DNA of 64,000 nucleotides. Origin: CAYVZU01 sp964455935. Lineage in GTDB: Bacteria; Fibrobacterota; CAYVZU01. Shown in pieces: positions 42,769-51,524 of this stretch. The position numbers and the translations under genes were made by a program. The notes below the pieces were generated by a model. That model saw only the letters and a program-made list of their open reading frames with translations. It made no database searches and had not been told where the DNA came from. The stretch lies in the NCBI GenBank assembly GCA_964455935.1, contig CAYVZU010000007.1:1-64000 (forward strand), read 5' to 3'. The stretch's first letter is position 1. Each line of letters starts with the position of its first letter.

Positions 42769-43280
42769 TGCACCGGATTTTCATTGGCTTTGGATCCAAT
42801 ATCGAGCCGGAGCGGAATATCCGAACCGGTCTGAAGCTGTTAACCCGGAGTATGCGCATCCTGGCGACATCCAATTTCTATTTGACTTGCCCGGTGAATT
42901 CGCCCGGAGCGCCCGATTTTTTTAACGGCGCGGTGCTGGCGATGGCCCTGCTCGATGCGAAGTCCGTCAAGAAGGTCCTCAGCCAAATCGAGGCGGACTG
43001 CGGGAGAACTCGCGGAGCAGATAAAAATGCATCCCGGCCCCTGGATCTGGACATTCTCCTCTACGACGAAGTGACCGTGAATGAGCCGGGGCTGGTGTTG
43101 CCGCATCCCGACATTTACGAGCGCTGGTTTGTCGCTCAGACCTTGTTTGAACTTGATCCGAAAATGATTTTGCCCGGCGGGGCGTCTCTTGCGGAAGTCG
43201 TGTCCCGGTTTGGGAATCGGAAAACGAAACCTGTCGAACCCTTCAGTTCGAACCTGCGAAAGGAACTTATCCATGAATGA
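42759..43280 (+). CDS. folK: 2-amino-4-hydroxy-6-hydroxymethyldihydropteridine diphosphokinase FolK
   Basis: 173 residues. Transfers pyrophosphate from ATP to the hydroxymethyl-dihydropterin made by FolB. Motifs: FIGFGSNIEPERNI, YLTCPV, FFNGAVLA, and the catalytic TRGADKNASRPLDLDILLYD followed by LVLPHPDIYERWFVAQTL. The ATG at 42759 lies inside the right terminus of a repeat element; the ATG at 42768 (start MHRIFIG) fits the family better, and neither has a good ribosome binding site. The end overlaps folE by eight bases. Confidence 0.92.
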   Translation: MLIMHRIFIGFGSNIEPERNIRTGLKLLTRSMRILATSNFYLTCPVNSPGAPDFFNGAVLAMALLDAKSVKKVLSQIEADCGRTRGADKNASRPLDLDILLYDEVTVNEPGLVLPHPDIYERWFVAQTLFELDPKMILPGGASLAEVVSRFGNRKTKPVEPFSSNLRKELIHE

Positions 43281-43839
43281 GAAACGAGTTGCCGAGTTGA
43301 TCCGCGAACTTCTCTCCGAACTGGGCGAGGATCCCAACCGCGAGGGGCTTCTGCGCACGCCTCAAAGGGTGGCGGCCTCCTACCAATTCCTTACCGATGG
43401 CTACGGGAAATCCGTGAAAGACGCCATCAACGGCGCGATCTTCGAATCCGAAGCCAACAACATGATTATCGCGCGGGATATCGAGGTCTATAGCCTCTGC
43501 GAGCACCACATGCTGCCGTTTTTTGGCCGTTGCCACATTGGCTATATTGCGCGCAAGAAAGTCCTGGGCTTAAGCAAAATCGCCCGCATCGTCGAAATCT
43601 TTTCGCGGCGGCTTCAGATTCAGGAACGGCTTACGGCCGAAATCGCCCGGGCCATTAAAACCTCCGTGGATGCCGAGGGCGTTGGGGTGGTCATGGAATG
43701 CCAGCACCTGTGTATGATGATGCGCGGCGTGGAGAAGCAGAACTCAATTATGACGACCTCGTCGGTACTGGGCAGCTTCCACGACGACCTTGCCACCCGC
43801 AACGAGTTTTTGACGTTGATTAATCGGACGATCAAGTAG
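43273..43839 (+). CDS. folE: GTP cyclohydrolase I FolE
   Basis: 188 residues. Opens and rearranges GTP to 7,8-dihydroneopterin triphosphate, the first step of pterin synthesis. Zinc ligands are Cys and His in YSLCEHHMLPFFGRCHIGY and the Cys in MECQHLCMMMRGVEKQ; the remaining signature TPQRVAASY and TSSVLGSFHDD are typical. Start: the ATG at 43273 has AGGAA seven bases upstream and overlaps the folK stop. It is the last gene of the folM-folB-folK-folE cluster. Confidence 0.95.
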   Translation: MNEKRVAELIRELLSELGEDPNREGLLRTPQRVAASYQFLTDGYGKSVKDAINGAIFESEANNMIIARDIEVYSLCEHHMLPFFGRCHIGYIARKKVLGLSKIARIVEIFSRRLQIQERLTAEIARAIKTSVDAEGVGVVMECQHLCMMMRGVEKQNSIMTTSSVLGSFHDDLATRNEFLTLINRTIK

Positions 43840-43894
43840 GGGTGCGGGAAAGAGGCTACAGGCAGAAAGGAAAAGGGCCATGGCTCCAGCATGT

Positions 43895-43926
43895 TTGTAG
43901 GGACACGGCATGCCATGTCCCTACAA
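43895..43926. repeat. Palindrome TTGTAGGGACA...TGTCCCTACAA, possible bidirectional terminator
   Basis: 32 bases, self-complementary apart from one pair, with ggcatgcc at the centre and a T-rich stretch after it. It lies between the convergent folE and lptD genes, so it could end both transcripts. The core also occurs at 22475-22495. Confidence 0.75.
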
Positions 43927-44027
43927 GTCATTTTCCGGTCAGGCTTCTGAAACTGGGAACCTGCACGTTAAAGAACGTGCGGCCCCATTCCCGGTTGTCT
44001 TCGCATGTTGTCCTGACTCGCAACTGG

Positions 44028-46505
44028 CTACTGATAAATGTATCCTCTCCCGGTATCGTGCTTCTGGCGCTCGATTTTCAGGTCCGGAATCTCCTTGATA
44101 TCCACTTTGAAGTAGTATCCCTTGGCCGGGCCTGTCGGCGTCCAGTTGAACACAAGCTGCCAGCAATGCAGGTCCTTTGACAGGTTCACCTGCTGGTTCA
44201 CCAGTTGGTTGCTGTTGAAGTCATAGCGGGCCGAATATCCCATCTTCCATGTGCGCGTCAGTTTCATGCTCGCGTTGCCGTCGAGGCCATAGTTCTTCGA
44301 AGCCAATTCGAGACCGTCGAATTGCCGTGACAGCCTGTACGAGTAGCTGCTGTGGACCGACAGGTCCCAGGCGTCATCGGCGCCCGAGGCGCCATAACCT
44401 GGGGCAGCGGAAGGGCTGGCCAGGACTTCGCCGTTCCACCATCGGCCCGACAGCCGGAACCCGGTGCTTGCCTGGTAATCGCGGCCGGTCAGCCATGGCT
44501 GTACCCATTCGCTTTGGGGATTGTAGAAACTGTAACTGCTGTTGTAGGTAAGGCCAAGTTTTCCCATGATGTTTGTGTTCGCGTTTATCCTCAAATCGCT
44601 CATGCGCCTCGACTTGGCCGCGAAATTATACCCGGTCGACAGGCCAAGATTGAGAAAGGTGAATTTCCGCTCCGGCTTTCTTTGGGCCGAATCGGCCTGC
44701 AGTTTGCCCTGAAATAAATTGCTGATTCCCATGCTGACGGCCTTCTGTTTGGCGTTGTCGCCGGCATCGCCCATGCCCACGTGGCGATAATGCCACCCGC
44801 CAAGCTGCTCGGGGCTGAAGTTGTAGCGGATCGTGGGCTCGACGGTGTGCCGGATACCGGCGAATCGGCCCGCGGCCAGCGGGAAGATCCCGTAAAACCG
44901 GGTGTTGGCCGAGACGCCAAGATTGGTGCGGCCCCGGCGGTAAAACCCGGTGGTTGTATCGATTCCAAACGAATCAGGGCGGGCTGTATCCCCGGTGACG
45001 ACAAGGAGGGAATCGAGCCGGCTGTCAAACCAGGACTCGCTGTAATCGAAGTAGGGCGATACCGTGAAATGGCGCAGCACCTTCTGCGGCGCCCGGGACC
45101 GAAAGGAATGCTGCGCGCCCACGTGGGTCAAGGTCTGGGCCGAATCAATGCTTCTTCGCGACCCCGCGCTGCTGAAACCATAGTAGATATTGTGGAACCA
45201 TTTCTGTTCCGATTCCTCGTATTTGACCGATGCGGGCGGAGGAATAAGAAGGCGGCTGCCGAAATCGAACTGGTAGGCGGGAAGCCGGGTATCGGTTCGA
45301 TCCGAGATCAAATCACGGCTCTGATCCCCCGATAGGGACAACGATATGTTCTTCTCGGGCCATCGCTTGGCCAGGGCCAGATTCGCGCTGAGCCGGCGAT
45401 TGATGATCTCGCTAAGACTGTCGCTGGTTTGGGCGTGGTAGTCGCGGTCGCCCATCAGCGTTCCCGATCCGCGCAACGTGAAGGTCTGATCGGGCGTCAG
45501 GTTCTGGTTGTGGCTGTACGTGAAATCCCACCGGCGGTTGATGCCCGCGTCCTGATCGCTGAGGAACATGGAGCTGCGCACGTTGCCGTTGAGCCAATCG
45601 CGTATTGCATAGTTGGCCTGGCCCACAACCTGAACGTCCCGGAACTCAGTCACCTTCGACTGCACCAAAAAATCCATATAATCGTTCGGCGCCAGATAAT
45701 AGCCCAGGTTGTCCAGATACCGGGTGCCTTTTCCGGCATTCGCGTATTCCGAGCCGCCGAAGCGCGGCATCAGCACGCCCGAACGCCGGCCGCCCTTGAT
45801 GGGGAACACAAAAAAGGGAAGGGCCGCCACCGGGACGTCGGCGATGTTCATGACCACGGGCCGCGAAATCACCTTGTCGCGCGCAATGATCTTCATGCTG
45901 CGGCCGTAGAAATAATAGTGGCTCGAATCTTCGATGCCGCAGGTGGAGAAATCGCCGCTCGAAACCAGTAATATTTCGTCCTCGGCCTTGCGAATGGTTT
46001 GGCCGTTGTAAAGACCCTTTTCCATGCGCGTTGTGCCGTAATTTGCCTTGCCCCAGCGTGTCTTCACGTTGTAGGCCATGTGCTCCGACCGAATCTCGTC
46101 TTTTCCGTCGACCAGTTTCGGTCCGCCCTCGGCTTCCAGGACCGATGTCTGGGTGTTATAGGTGATCGAGTCCGCTGTCAGCGTGATCTCGCGATAACGA
46201 ACCCTGGCCTTGCCGCGGAGGAACAGCTTTTTATTCTCGACATCGTAGCGAATCGAGCGCGCCTCGTAATCGATCGTATCGGGGGCGGCCTTGGCGTGCG
46301 TTGTGTCCAGCGGCCCGTTTTTGGGGGAGACGCCGCGCCGCGGCGTTTCCACTTGGGCCGGCGCCGTTGCCCTAAGCGAATCCGCCTTCACGGGCAAGGG
46401 CGCGCCAACGGCGGTCTTTACAGCGGCCGTTGCGGAGGCGCAAAACAGAAGAAGAGGCAAGGCCACGCACAAGTGCGTGCCACCCAGATTGGGAGATAGG
46501 CGCAT
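44028..46505 (-). CDS. lptD: LPS-assembly protein LptD
   Basis: 825 residues. Inserts lipopolysaccharide into the outer leaflet of the outer membrane. After a signal peptide (GGTHLCVALPLLLFCASATA), about residues 75-200 form the OstA/LptA-like jellyroll (ARSIRYDVENKKLFLRGKARVRYREITLTADSITYN), then the LptD barrel opens with ADVPVAALPFFVFPIKGGRRSGVLMP and continues to the C-terminus. The conserved N-terminal hairpin SGDFSTCGIEDSSHYYF contains a Cys, as in other OstA proteins. The signal peptide is partly encoded by a CACGCA/TGCGTG palindrome. The last gene upstream on this strand is a YihY-like protein. Confidence 0.88.
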   Translation of the reverse strand: MRLSPNLGGTHLCVALPLLLFCASATAAVKTAVGAPLPVKADSLRATAPAQVETPRRGVSPKNGPLDTTHAKAAPDTIDYEARSIRYDVENKKLFLRGKARVRYREITLTADSITYNTQTSVLEAEGGPKLVDGKDEIRSEHMAYNVKTRWGKANYGTTRMEKGLYNGQTIRKAEDEILLVSSGDFSTCGIEDSSHYYFYGRSMKIIARDKVISRPVVMNIADVPVAALPFFVFPIKGGRRSGVLMPRFGGSEYANAGKGTRYLDNLGYYLAPNDYMDFLVQSKVTEFRDVQVVGQANYAIRDWLNGNVRSSMFLSDQDAGINRRWDFTYSHNQNLTPDQTFTLRGSGTLMGDRDYHAQTSDSLSEIINRRLSANLALAKRWPEKNISLSLSGDQSRDLISDRTDTRLPAYQFDFGSRLLIPPPASVKYEESEQKWFHNIYYGFSSAGSRRSIDSAQTLTHVGAQHSFRSRAPQKVLRHFTVSPYFDYSESWFDSRLDSLLVVTGDTARPDSFGIDTTTGFYRRGRTNLGVSANTRFYGIFPLAAGRFAGIRHTVEPTIRYNFSPEQLGGWHYRHVGMGDAGDNAKQKAVSMGISNLFQGKLQADSAQRKPERKFTFLNLGLSTGYNFAAKSRRMSDLRINANTNIMGKLGLTYNSSYSFYNPQSEWVQPWLTGRDYQASTGFRLSGRWWNGEVLASPSAAPGYGASGADDAWDLSVHSSYSYRLSRQFDGLELASKNYGLDGNASMKLTRTWKMGYSARYDFNSNQLVNQQVNLSKDLHCWQLVFNWTPTGPAKGYYFKVDIKEIPDLKIERQKHDTGRGYIYQ
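46461..46481. repeat. CACGCAC/GTGCGTG palindrome inside the lptD signal peptide
   Basis: CACGCAC, AA, GTGCGTG encode the signal-peptide residues GTHLCVA on the minus strand. The same family occurs at 29291, 29384 and 46522. Confidence 0.75.
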
Positions 46506-46521
46506 TCAGAACTTCCATGCG

Positions 46522-46539
46522 GCACGCGCATTTGCGTGC
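46522..46539. repeat. GCACGC/GCGTGC hairpin
   Basis: A six-base perfect stem with a six-base loop, 41 bases from the related palindrome in the lptD coding sequence. Confidence 0.65.
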
Positions 46540-46563
46540 GGCAGTAATGTCTTGTGATTAACC

Positions 46564-46709
46564 GTAATTACAAAGCAACTGCTCAGGTTCCAATGTGCGG
46601 AAGTGTTGTCATTTCGACGAGTCTTCGAGGAGAAATCCTTTCATCGGACAATAAAGATTTCTCGCTTCGCTCGAAATGACAATCGGGACCTGAGTGGTTA
46701 CATTACAAA
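46564..46709. repeat. Nested MITE-like palindrome with TTGTCATTTCGA core
   Basis: The inner arms TTGTCATTTCGA (46606-46617) and TCGAAATGACAA (46671-46682) are perfect inverted copies, with GAGAAAT/ATTTCTC nested inside. The outer sequence GTAATTAC...CTCAGGT on the left has an inverted partner ACCTGAG...TTACATTAC on the right. It encloses no gene. Confidence 0.65.
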
Positions 46710-46817
46710 AAGATAAGGAATTACAGGGAAGAGGAACAAACCCGGACTTGAGCATCGATGGCACAGACTTGCCGCTTATGATTGAACCGTCCCAGGCCAG
46801 GCGCCCGGATTGCCGTG

Positions 46818-48142
46818 CTACAGCAGCTTGTCCGCGCTGGCGCGCTGACGTTCGAGGTTTTGCTGGGCAGTCTCGTTCTCGTCCAGGTCGCGAAGCATCT
46901 TGGCCACTGTCAGTCCCTCGAGGCTTGGGTGGATCCAGGCCCGCAGCCGNNNNNNNNNNGAATGGGAAGAATCTTCCTGCTTTCGCTTTCGATCTTGTCG
47001 ACGATGTCTTTGATCAGCATCTGCGACAGGTCGCTGGTGGGGACATAGGCGTCGCGATTGTTGACCGTGTGCAAAAACCCTTCGTGGATCAGCGAATTCA
47101 CCACGCCCAGGGCCTGCGGCTCGGTTAACTCGTAACGCATCATGAAATCGGCGAGGCCGGGCGGCGGCCGCTTTTTCGAGAAGGCCCGGATTGCATCCAT
47201 CAGCATTCGCAGCGCAATGTAGGTCTTGTAATCGGTTGTCCGCCGGTCCCAACGCCGCTTCGTGCGCAACAAGGGCCAGAAGTTCTGATACACATAGGCC
47301 ACCTCGGCGCCGAAGAGTACGAATAGCGACGCTACAAACAGCGAGATCAGGAAAAATGGAAGGATTCCATAGGCGCCGTAGATCGTTCGCGTCTGGATGG
47401 ATGCGCGTACATAGGCCCCAAAACCCCAGCGTTCCAATTCGAACAGGGCGCCCGCAATCAGCCCGCCCAGGAGCGCGGCGCGCGGCCGCACCCGCGTATT
47501 AGGCATCAGCCAGATGAGAACCGCGAACCCGAACACGACCAGCAGGGACGGAAGAGTCTCGATCAGGAAAAAGTAGTTGGAAATAAAGTCCAGAAAATGG
47601 CTTTGCCGAAACCGGAATGAGGCAAAGAAGAAGAAAGGCCCCCAGACCATGACCATGGTAAAAGTCCGGAGCTGGTTGAGAATCGACCGTGCGGCCGTGA
47701 CTTTCCAGATCGTGTTTACGGATTCCTCAATCGTTCCAAAGAGACCCACGGCAACAACAACCAGCAGCAGAATGCCCACGCCCCGCAGTTTCTGGGCGTT
47801 GACAAAGAACCGCGAAAGTTGATCAACAATGGAAGGGGGAGCGAAGGGCAGAAAAAGCGTGACGATTTCCTCCACCTCCTGCGGATGCACCTCGATCATG
47901 GTCGCCAGCATGAATGACAGCGAAGCCATTAAAGGGATCAAGGCCAGAACCAGCGTGAAACTAAGGGCCGAAGCGCGGGTAATGCAGTGATTCATCCAGT
48001 ATTCGGAAAAGACCACGCGCCAAAAAATGATGAATTTCAGGATCGGAAGGACGATGTGACTGCTGCGCTTCTCGAGGAAATCGATGACCCCGCGCGGATC
48101 ATGCCGGAACTGGTACCAGAATTTCCGCGTAAAAAGAACCAT
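46818..48142 (-). CDS. YihY/BrkB-family inner-membrane protein, interrupted by an assembly gap
   Basis: About 440 residues. Six or so membrane segments with the family sequence ASALSFTLVLALIPLMASLSFMLA, VGLFGTIEESVNTIWKVTAARS, PNTRVRPRAALLGGLIAGALFEL, IYGAYGILPFFLISLFVASLFVLFGAEVAY. A C-terminal cytoplasmic winged-helix-like extension (LTEPQALGVVNSLIHEGFLHTV) follows. Function unsettled (once called ribonuclease BN, now thought not to be). A ten-N gap (46950-46959) sits near the 3' end; the frame after it continues as RLRAWIHPSLEGLTVAKMLRDLDENE and stops at 46818, but is offset from the frame before it, so the gap size is wrong by a base or two. Confidence 0.85.
46950..46959. other. Assembly gap (10 N) inside the YihY-like gene
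   Basis: Ten N that break the reading frame of a gene that otherwise reads through. The real gap must differ from ten bases by a number not divisible by three. Confidence 0.95.
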
Positions 48143-48446
48143 TAAAGGAATCTAAAAAGCCTTGGGGCCGCAAATCAAGGAATCAAGCAATTATTCACAA
48201 CAGAGTCACCAAGAGTACAAAGATGGGGGCCGCAATGAAAGAATCAAGCAGGGAATGTATTACGCTCCAGCCGCCAAATCAAGGTACCCGGAAAGAATTT
48301 CTCGCAGCGGGCGCCGGATTGTCCGCTATTCCTTGATGTTCGCTTCAATAAGAATGTTTCTTATTCTTAAACCTGGAACTGCGCAATGGCGGTGCTACGC
48401 CGTTTGCGTTGCATGCCTGGCCTGTCTCCACCAAGGGAGGAAGTCA
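48143..48446. other. 304-base leader of the Ig-repeat lipoprotein gene
   Basis: Divides the YihY-like gene and the lipoprotein gene. It is open in the lipoprotein frame, but the codons are not protein-like, and a strong AAGGGAGG site at 48433-48440 marks the real start. No clear promoter. Confidence 0.6.
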
Positions 48447-51400
48447 ATGCGTCTGGCAAGAACAATTCGAATCCCGGCTTTGCTATGGACCGGTCTTATG
48501 CTTTTAGCGATCTCGTGTGACCTGGGCGAGCAGCCGGTGACTCCCGGGCAGGGCGGCTCCATTATCGGCCCCGGCCTGGATTCGACCAACGGCAACATGA
48601 GCATCTATGCTTCCCCCACTTCGGTTTTGGCCAGCAAAACCGATGTCGCGAATATCTTCGTTGTAATCTACGATGAAAATCACAACCCGGTGGCCGGCCG
48701 GTTGGTCACTTTTCATGCGAATCACGGAGTCGTTCAGGAATACGCCACCACAGACTCCACGGGAAAAGCGTCTGTCGCGTTCACAGCCGAGCAGATCAAC
48801 ACCGATGCCCTTGTCTGGGCCAGCATGGAGACCGAAGACTCCACCGTGACGGTGGGTACCTATGTTCATATGTCCGGCATGGAGCTCAGCATTGCCACCG
48901 ATTTCAGCGACGCCCTGCTCAATGCCGATGTTCCGGTTGCGGTTCGGCTTGTCGATGGCGCGGGCCAACTGGTATCAAATGCCCTGGTGCGGCTTACCGG
49001 GACAACCGACACTATGGGAACGACAACAAGCGGCCAATTCTCGACAACCGTCAGCAAATCCAGCCAGGGAACGTATGTCATTTCCGCCTCGGCCTTGGGC
49101 GCTTCGGATACGGACACGGTCCGTTTCTGGACGACGATTCCCACCGGCACGCAAACGAGCGTTCAGTCCATCCGCGCCTTGCGACTCTATTCTTCGAAAT
49201 CGCAGCTCAATGCGGACAATACGGATAATGCATCCATTACGGCCATCGTTACCAACGAAAAGAACAATCCCTTAGCCGGCGACACGGTGCGCTTCTCGAC
49301 CAACCTGGGTGTAATCGACGGGTATGCCATTGCCGACGCTGCGGGCCGGGCCGTTGCAACGCTGCGCAGCACGCCGGTCAATGGCGTCTGCATGGTCATT
49401 GCCGAGGTGGCCGGGCAAACAGACCTGCGCGACACGGTGAGCGTCATTTTTGCCGGAATCGGGCTTACGTTGAACGCAACCCCGTCCGACCTGTCGGTCA
49501 ACGACACCTCGCTTATCGAGGTGGTGGTTCAGGACGCTTCGAAAAACGCCATTGGCGGCGATATGGTGACCTTCTCAATTACCACCAGCATTGGCGCCTT
49601 TCTCGACGGCAGCAAGACCAAATCGGCGCAGCTCGACGCAAATGGAAAAGGCTCGATTCAGGTCACTTCATCCATCGCGGGCCGGGTGATCGTGCAGGCT
49701 TCGGGACTTAACCGCAGTGTTACCAAGGACATTCAATTCTCCACAAGCAATCTTACCCTGGTGGCTTCCAAGTCAAGCATGGTGGCGGGCGGCCTCGACT
49801 CGATCCGGGTTACCGCGACATATAGGGACAACAGCGGGGCGGTGGTTCCCAATAAGGTCATCATCTTTGCCGCCAATGCGGGCATTGTGACGGACGATTC
49901 CGTGACCACCGGCAGCAATGGAACGGCGTCGACCTGGCTGCGGAGCCCCGACTTTTCGGGCGTAGCCAAGGTGGAAGTAAGGGCCGCGGACCAATCGGCC
50001 GGGATTGCAAGCGTAACCATAGGCGTATTGGCCGGCCCTGCAGCCAGCGTGGATCTGGCGGTAACCCCCGATAATATTCGAGTCCGCGGAGGCGTTGCCA
50101 CTCTGATGGCCACGATTAAAGACGCCAACGGAAACATGGTTTCCGGGGTCAATGTGAATTTCGTCCTGCTCCAGAGCCCGGGCGGCGGCGACTCGATTCG
50201 CTACCCGGTTTCGCAAGCCAGCAATGGCGTGGCGCAAAGTGAACTGGTGGCCGGAGATGTGCCCAGTTTCTACCGGAGCGTGGAAGTAGCGGCATACGTG
50301 GGTCCCATTGCCGACTCGTCCAAACTCACAATCTCGGGCGACCCCTTTATTGTAACCGTCTCACGTCCGCAGGATGATACGGTCACTGTTCCTATGGCAG
50401 GCAATCTGAACCCCAGTACCTTCAGCCACAATGTGGGCGCTGTAATTCAAGACATTAACGGAAACCCCGTTGCGGATGGAACACCGGTGCACTTTAGTGC
50501 CGTGGTTTCGGGGATGGCTGTTTACAGGAAACACCTGCTTAAATGGGCTGGTCTGGGGAGCGATGCCGAAGATAAGGCGGAACTTGGCTATCGTTACCTG
50601 GATGTTCCATTCGAGGACGTCAATAACAACTTCGGCATGGATGACAATATCGATTTGAAGCTTGATGTCTATAACACCATTGCGCGGCGCGGCGATGATT
50701 TTGATGGCCTCGGCGCAGTGGATTACGATCCGCTTTCGGATGATTTCTTCTGGGATTTTAACAACAACGGAGTATGCGATACAGTCCACCCTGTTGTGAA
50801 TCTTGGTACGCAATACGACACCACCAAGATCGAGATTAATGCAGACCGGGATGCGTTGCCCATCAGGACCTATACCGATACCATCTATGTGCCCAATGCG
50901 CGTTCCTGGCTCTTCCCCAGTGTAATGGTGATCAGACATATCACGCAGGATACGGCGTTAAGCTATTCTCTGGACGACACCATTTCCGTGGAGTTGCAGG
51001 CTTTCCAGGAGATCTACACTGTTCTCAATGATGAAAACCCGGACAGCTTGGTAGGCCAAACGGCCACGGGTCGAATCATTCGCCTCCCAAGAGAGGCGGC
51101 AATTGCCTACGAGGGCATGAACACCGGGATCGGCGAGCCAAGAATCAGAGGCGATAACGGGAGTTGGATCTACGCGGACCTAAACGAGAATGGCCGGCGT
51201 GACAACACGGAATGGGACGACTACAACAACAACAATGTGAAGGATCTTCCCGCAATATTCTATACATCGCCCGCGCATGACTTCCGGTTCTGGCTTTGGG
51301 AAATGCTTCCATTTTGGAAGGGCAATCCATTCGAATTTCACCAGAACGATTTTGCCGTGGTCATCGAAAAGTCCGTGACGACCATAAACGGCGTAGCCGA

Positions 51401-51518
51401 TACCAAGCTCACCTACCCGCGGCAGTTCGCCCGCCGGCTGTTGGTTAATGTCAATGCCGAGTCGCAAGGTATTCGGGACAAAGACGGCGAGCGTTTCCTC
51501 CTGAAGGTTGTGGAGTAA
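48447..51518 (+). CDS. Large lipoprotein with bacterial Ig-like (Big_1-type) repeats and acidic calcium-loop-like segments
   Basis: 1023 residues from the ATG at 48447, with AAGGGAGG six bases upstream and a lipoprotein signal ending in LMLLAISC. About residues 40-640 are six or more Big_1/invasin-like domains (SVLASKTDVANIFVVIYDENHNPVAGRLVTFHANHGVV; NNPLAGDTVRFSTNLGVIDGYAIADAAGRAVATL). The C-terminal third is different, with Asp/Asn-rich loops that resemble EF-hand or dockerin calcium loops (DVNNNFGMDDNID, DFNNNGVCD, DLNENGRRDN). Probably a surface or periplasmic scaffold. It sits six bases upstream of a barrel-like gene, presumably its partner. Confidence 0.82.
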   Translation: MRLARTIRIPALLWTGLMLLAISCDLGEQPVTPGQGGSIIGPGLDSTNGNMSIYASPTSVLASKTDVANIFVVIYDENHNPVAGRLVTFHANHGVVQEYATTDSTGKASVAFTAEQINTDALVWASMETEDSTVTVGTYVHMSGMELSIATDFSDALLNADVPVAVRLVDGAGQLVSNALVRLTGTTDTMGTTTSGQFSTTVSKSSQGTYVISASALGASDTDTVRFWTTIPTGTQTSVQSIRALRLYSSKSQLNADNTDNASITAIVTNEKNNPLAGDTVRFSTNLGVIDGYAIADAAGRAVATLRSTPVNGVCMVIAEVAGQTDLRDTVSVIFAGIGLTLNATPSDLSVNDTSLIEVVVQDASKNAIGGDMVTFSITTSIGAFLDGSKTKSAQLDANGKGSIQVTSSIAGRVIVQASGLNRSVTKDIQFSTSNLTLVASKSSMVAGGLDSIRVTATYRDNSGAVVPNKVIIFAANAGIVTDDSVTTGSNGTASTWLRSPDFSGVAKVEVRAADQSAGIASVTIGVLAGPAASVDLAVTPDNIRVRGGVATLMATIKDANGNMVSGVNVNFVLLQSPGGGDSIRYPVSQASNGVAQSELVAGDVPSFYRSVEVAAYVGPIADSSKLTISGDPFIVTVSRPQDDTVTVPMAGNLNPSTFSHNVGAVIQDINGNPVADGTPVHFSAVVSGMAVYRKHLLKWAGLGSDAEDKAELGYRYLDVPFEDVNNNFGMDDNIDLKLDVYNTIARRGDDFDGLGAVDYDPLSDDFFWDFNNNGVCDTVHPVVNLGTQYDTTKIEINADRDALPIRTYTDTIYVPNARSWLFPSVMVIRHITQDTALSYSLDDTISVELQAFQEIYTVLNDENPDSLVGQTATGRIIRLPREAAIAYEGMNTGIGEPRIRGDNGSWIYADLNENGRRDNTEWDDYNNNNVKDLPAIFYTSPAHDFRFWLWEMLPFWKGNPFEFHQNDFAVVIEKSVTTINGVADTKLTYPRQFARRLLVNVNAESQGIRDKDGERFLLKVVE

Positions 51519-51524
51519 GCCGCG

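Larger units (their letters stand above)
46506..46817. other. 312-base spacer before lptD, two palindromic repeats, no gene
   Basis: Contains the CACGCA hairpin 46522-46539 and the nested palindrome 46564-46709. No gene was seen; the lptD promoter is not obvious. Confidence 0.6.

Noticed and set aside
46559..46712. Insertion sequence at the lptD/YihY spacer
   Set aside because: It has inverted ends but no transposase and is only about 146 bp, so only a MITE-like or palindromic repeat can be supported.
48162..48446. N-terminal extension of the Ig-repeat lipoprotein
   Set aside because: It would put 95 non-protein-like residues before a perfect lipobox signal and an ideal ribosome binding site at 48433-48440.
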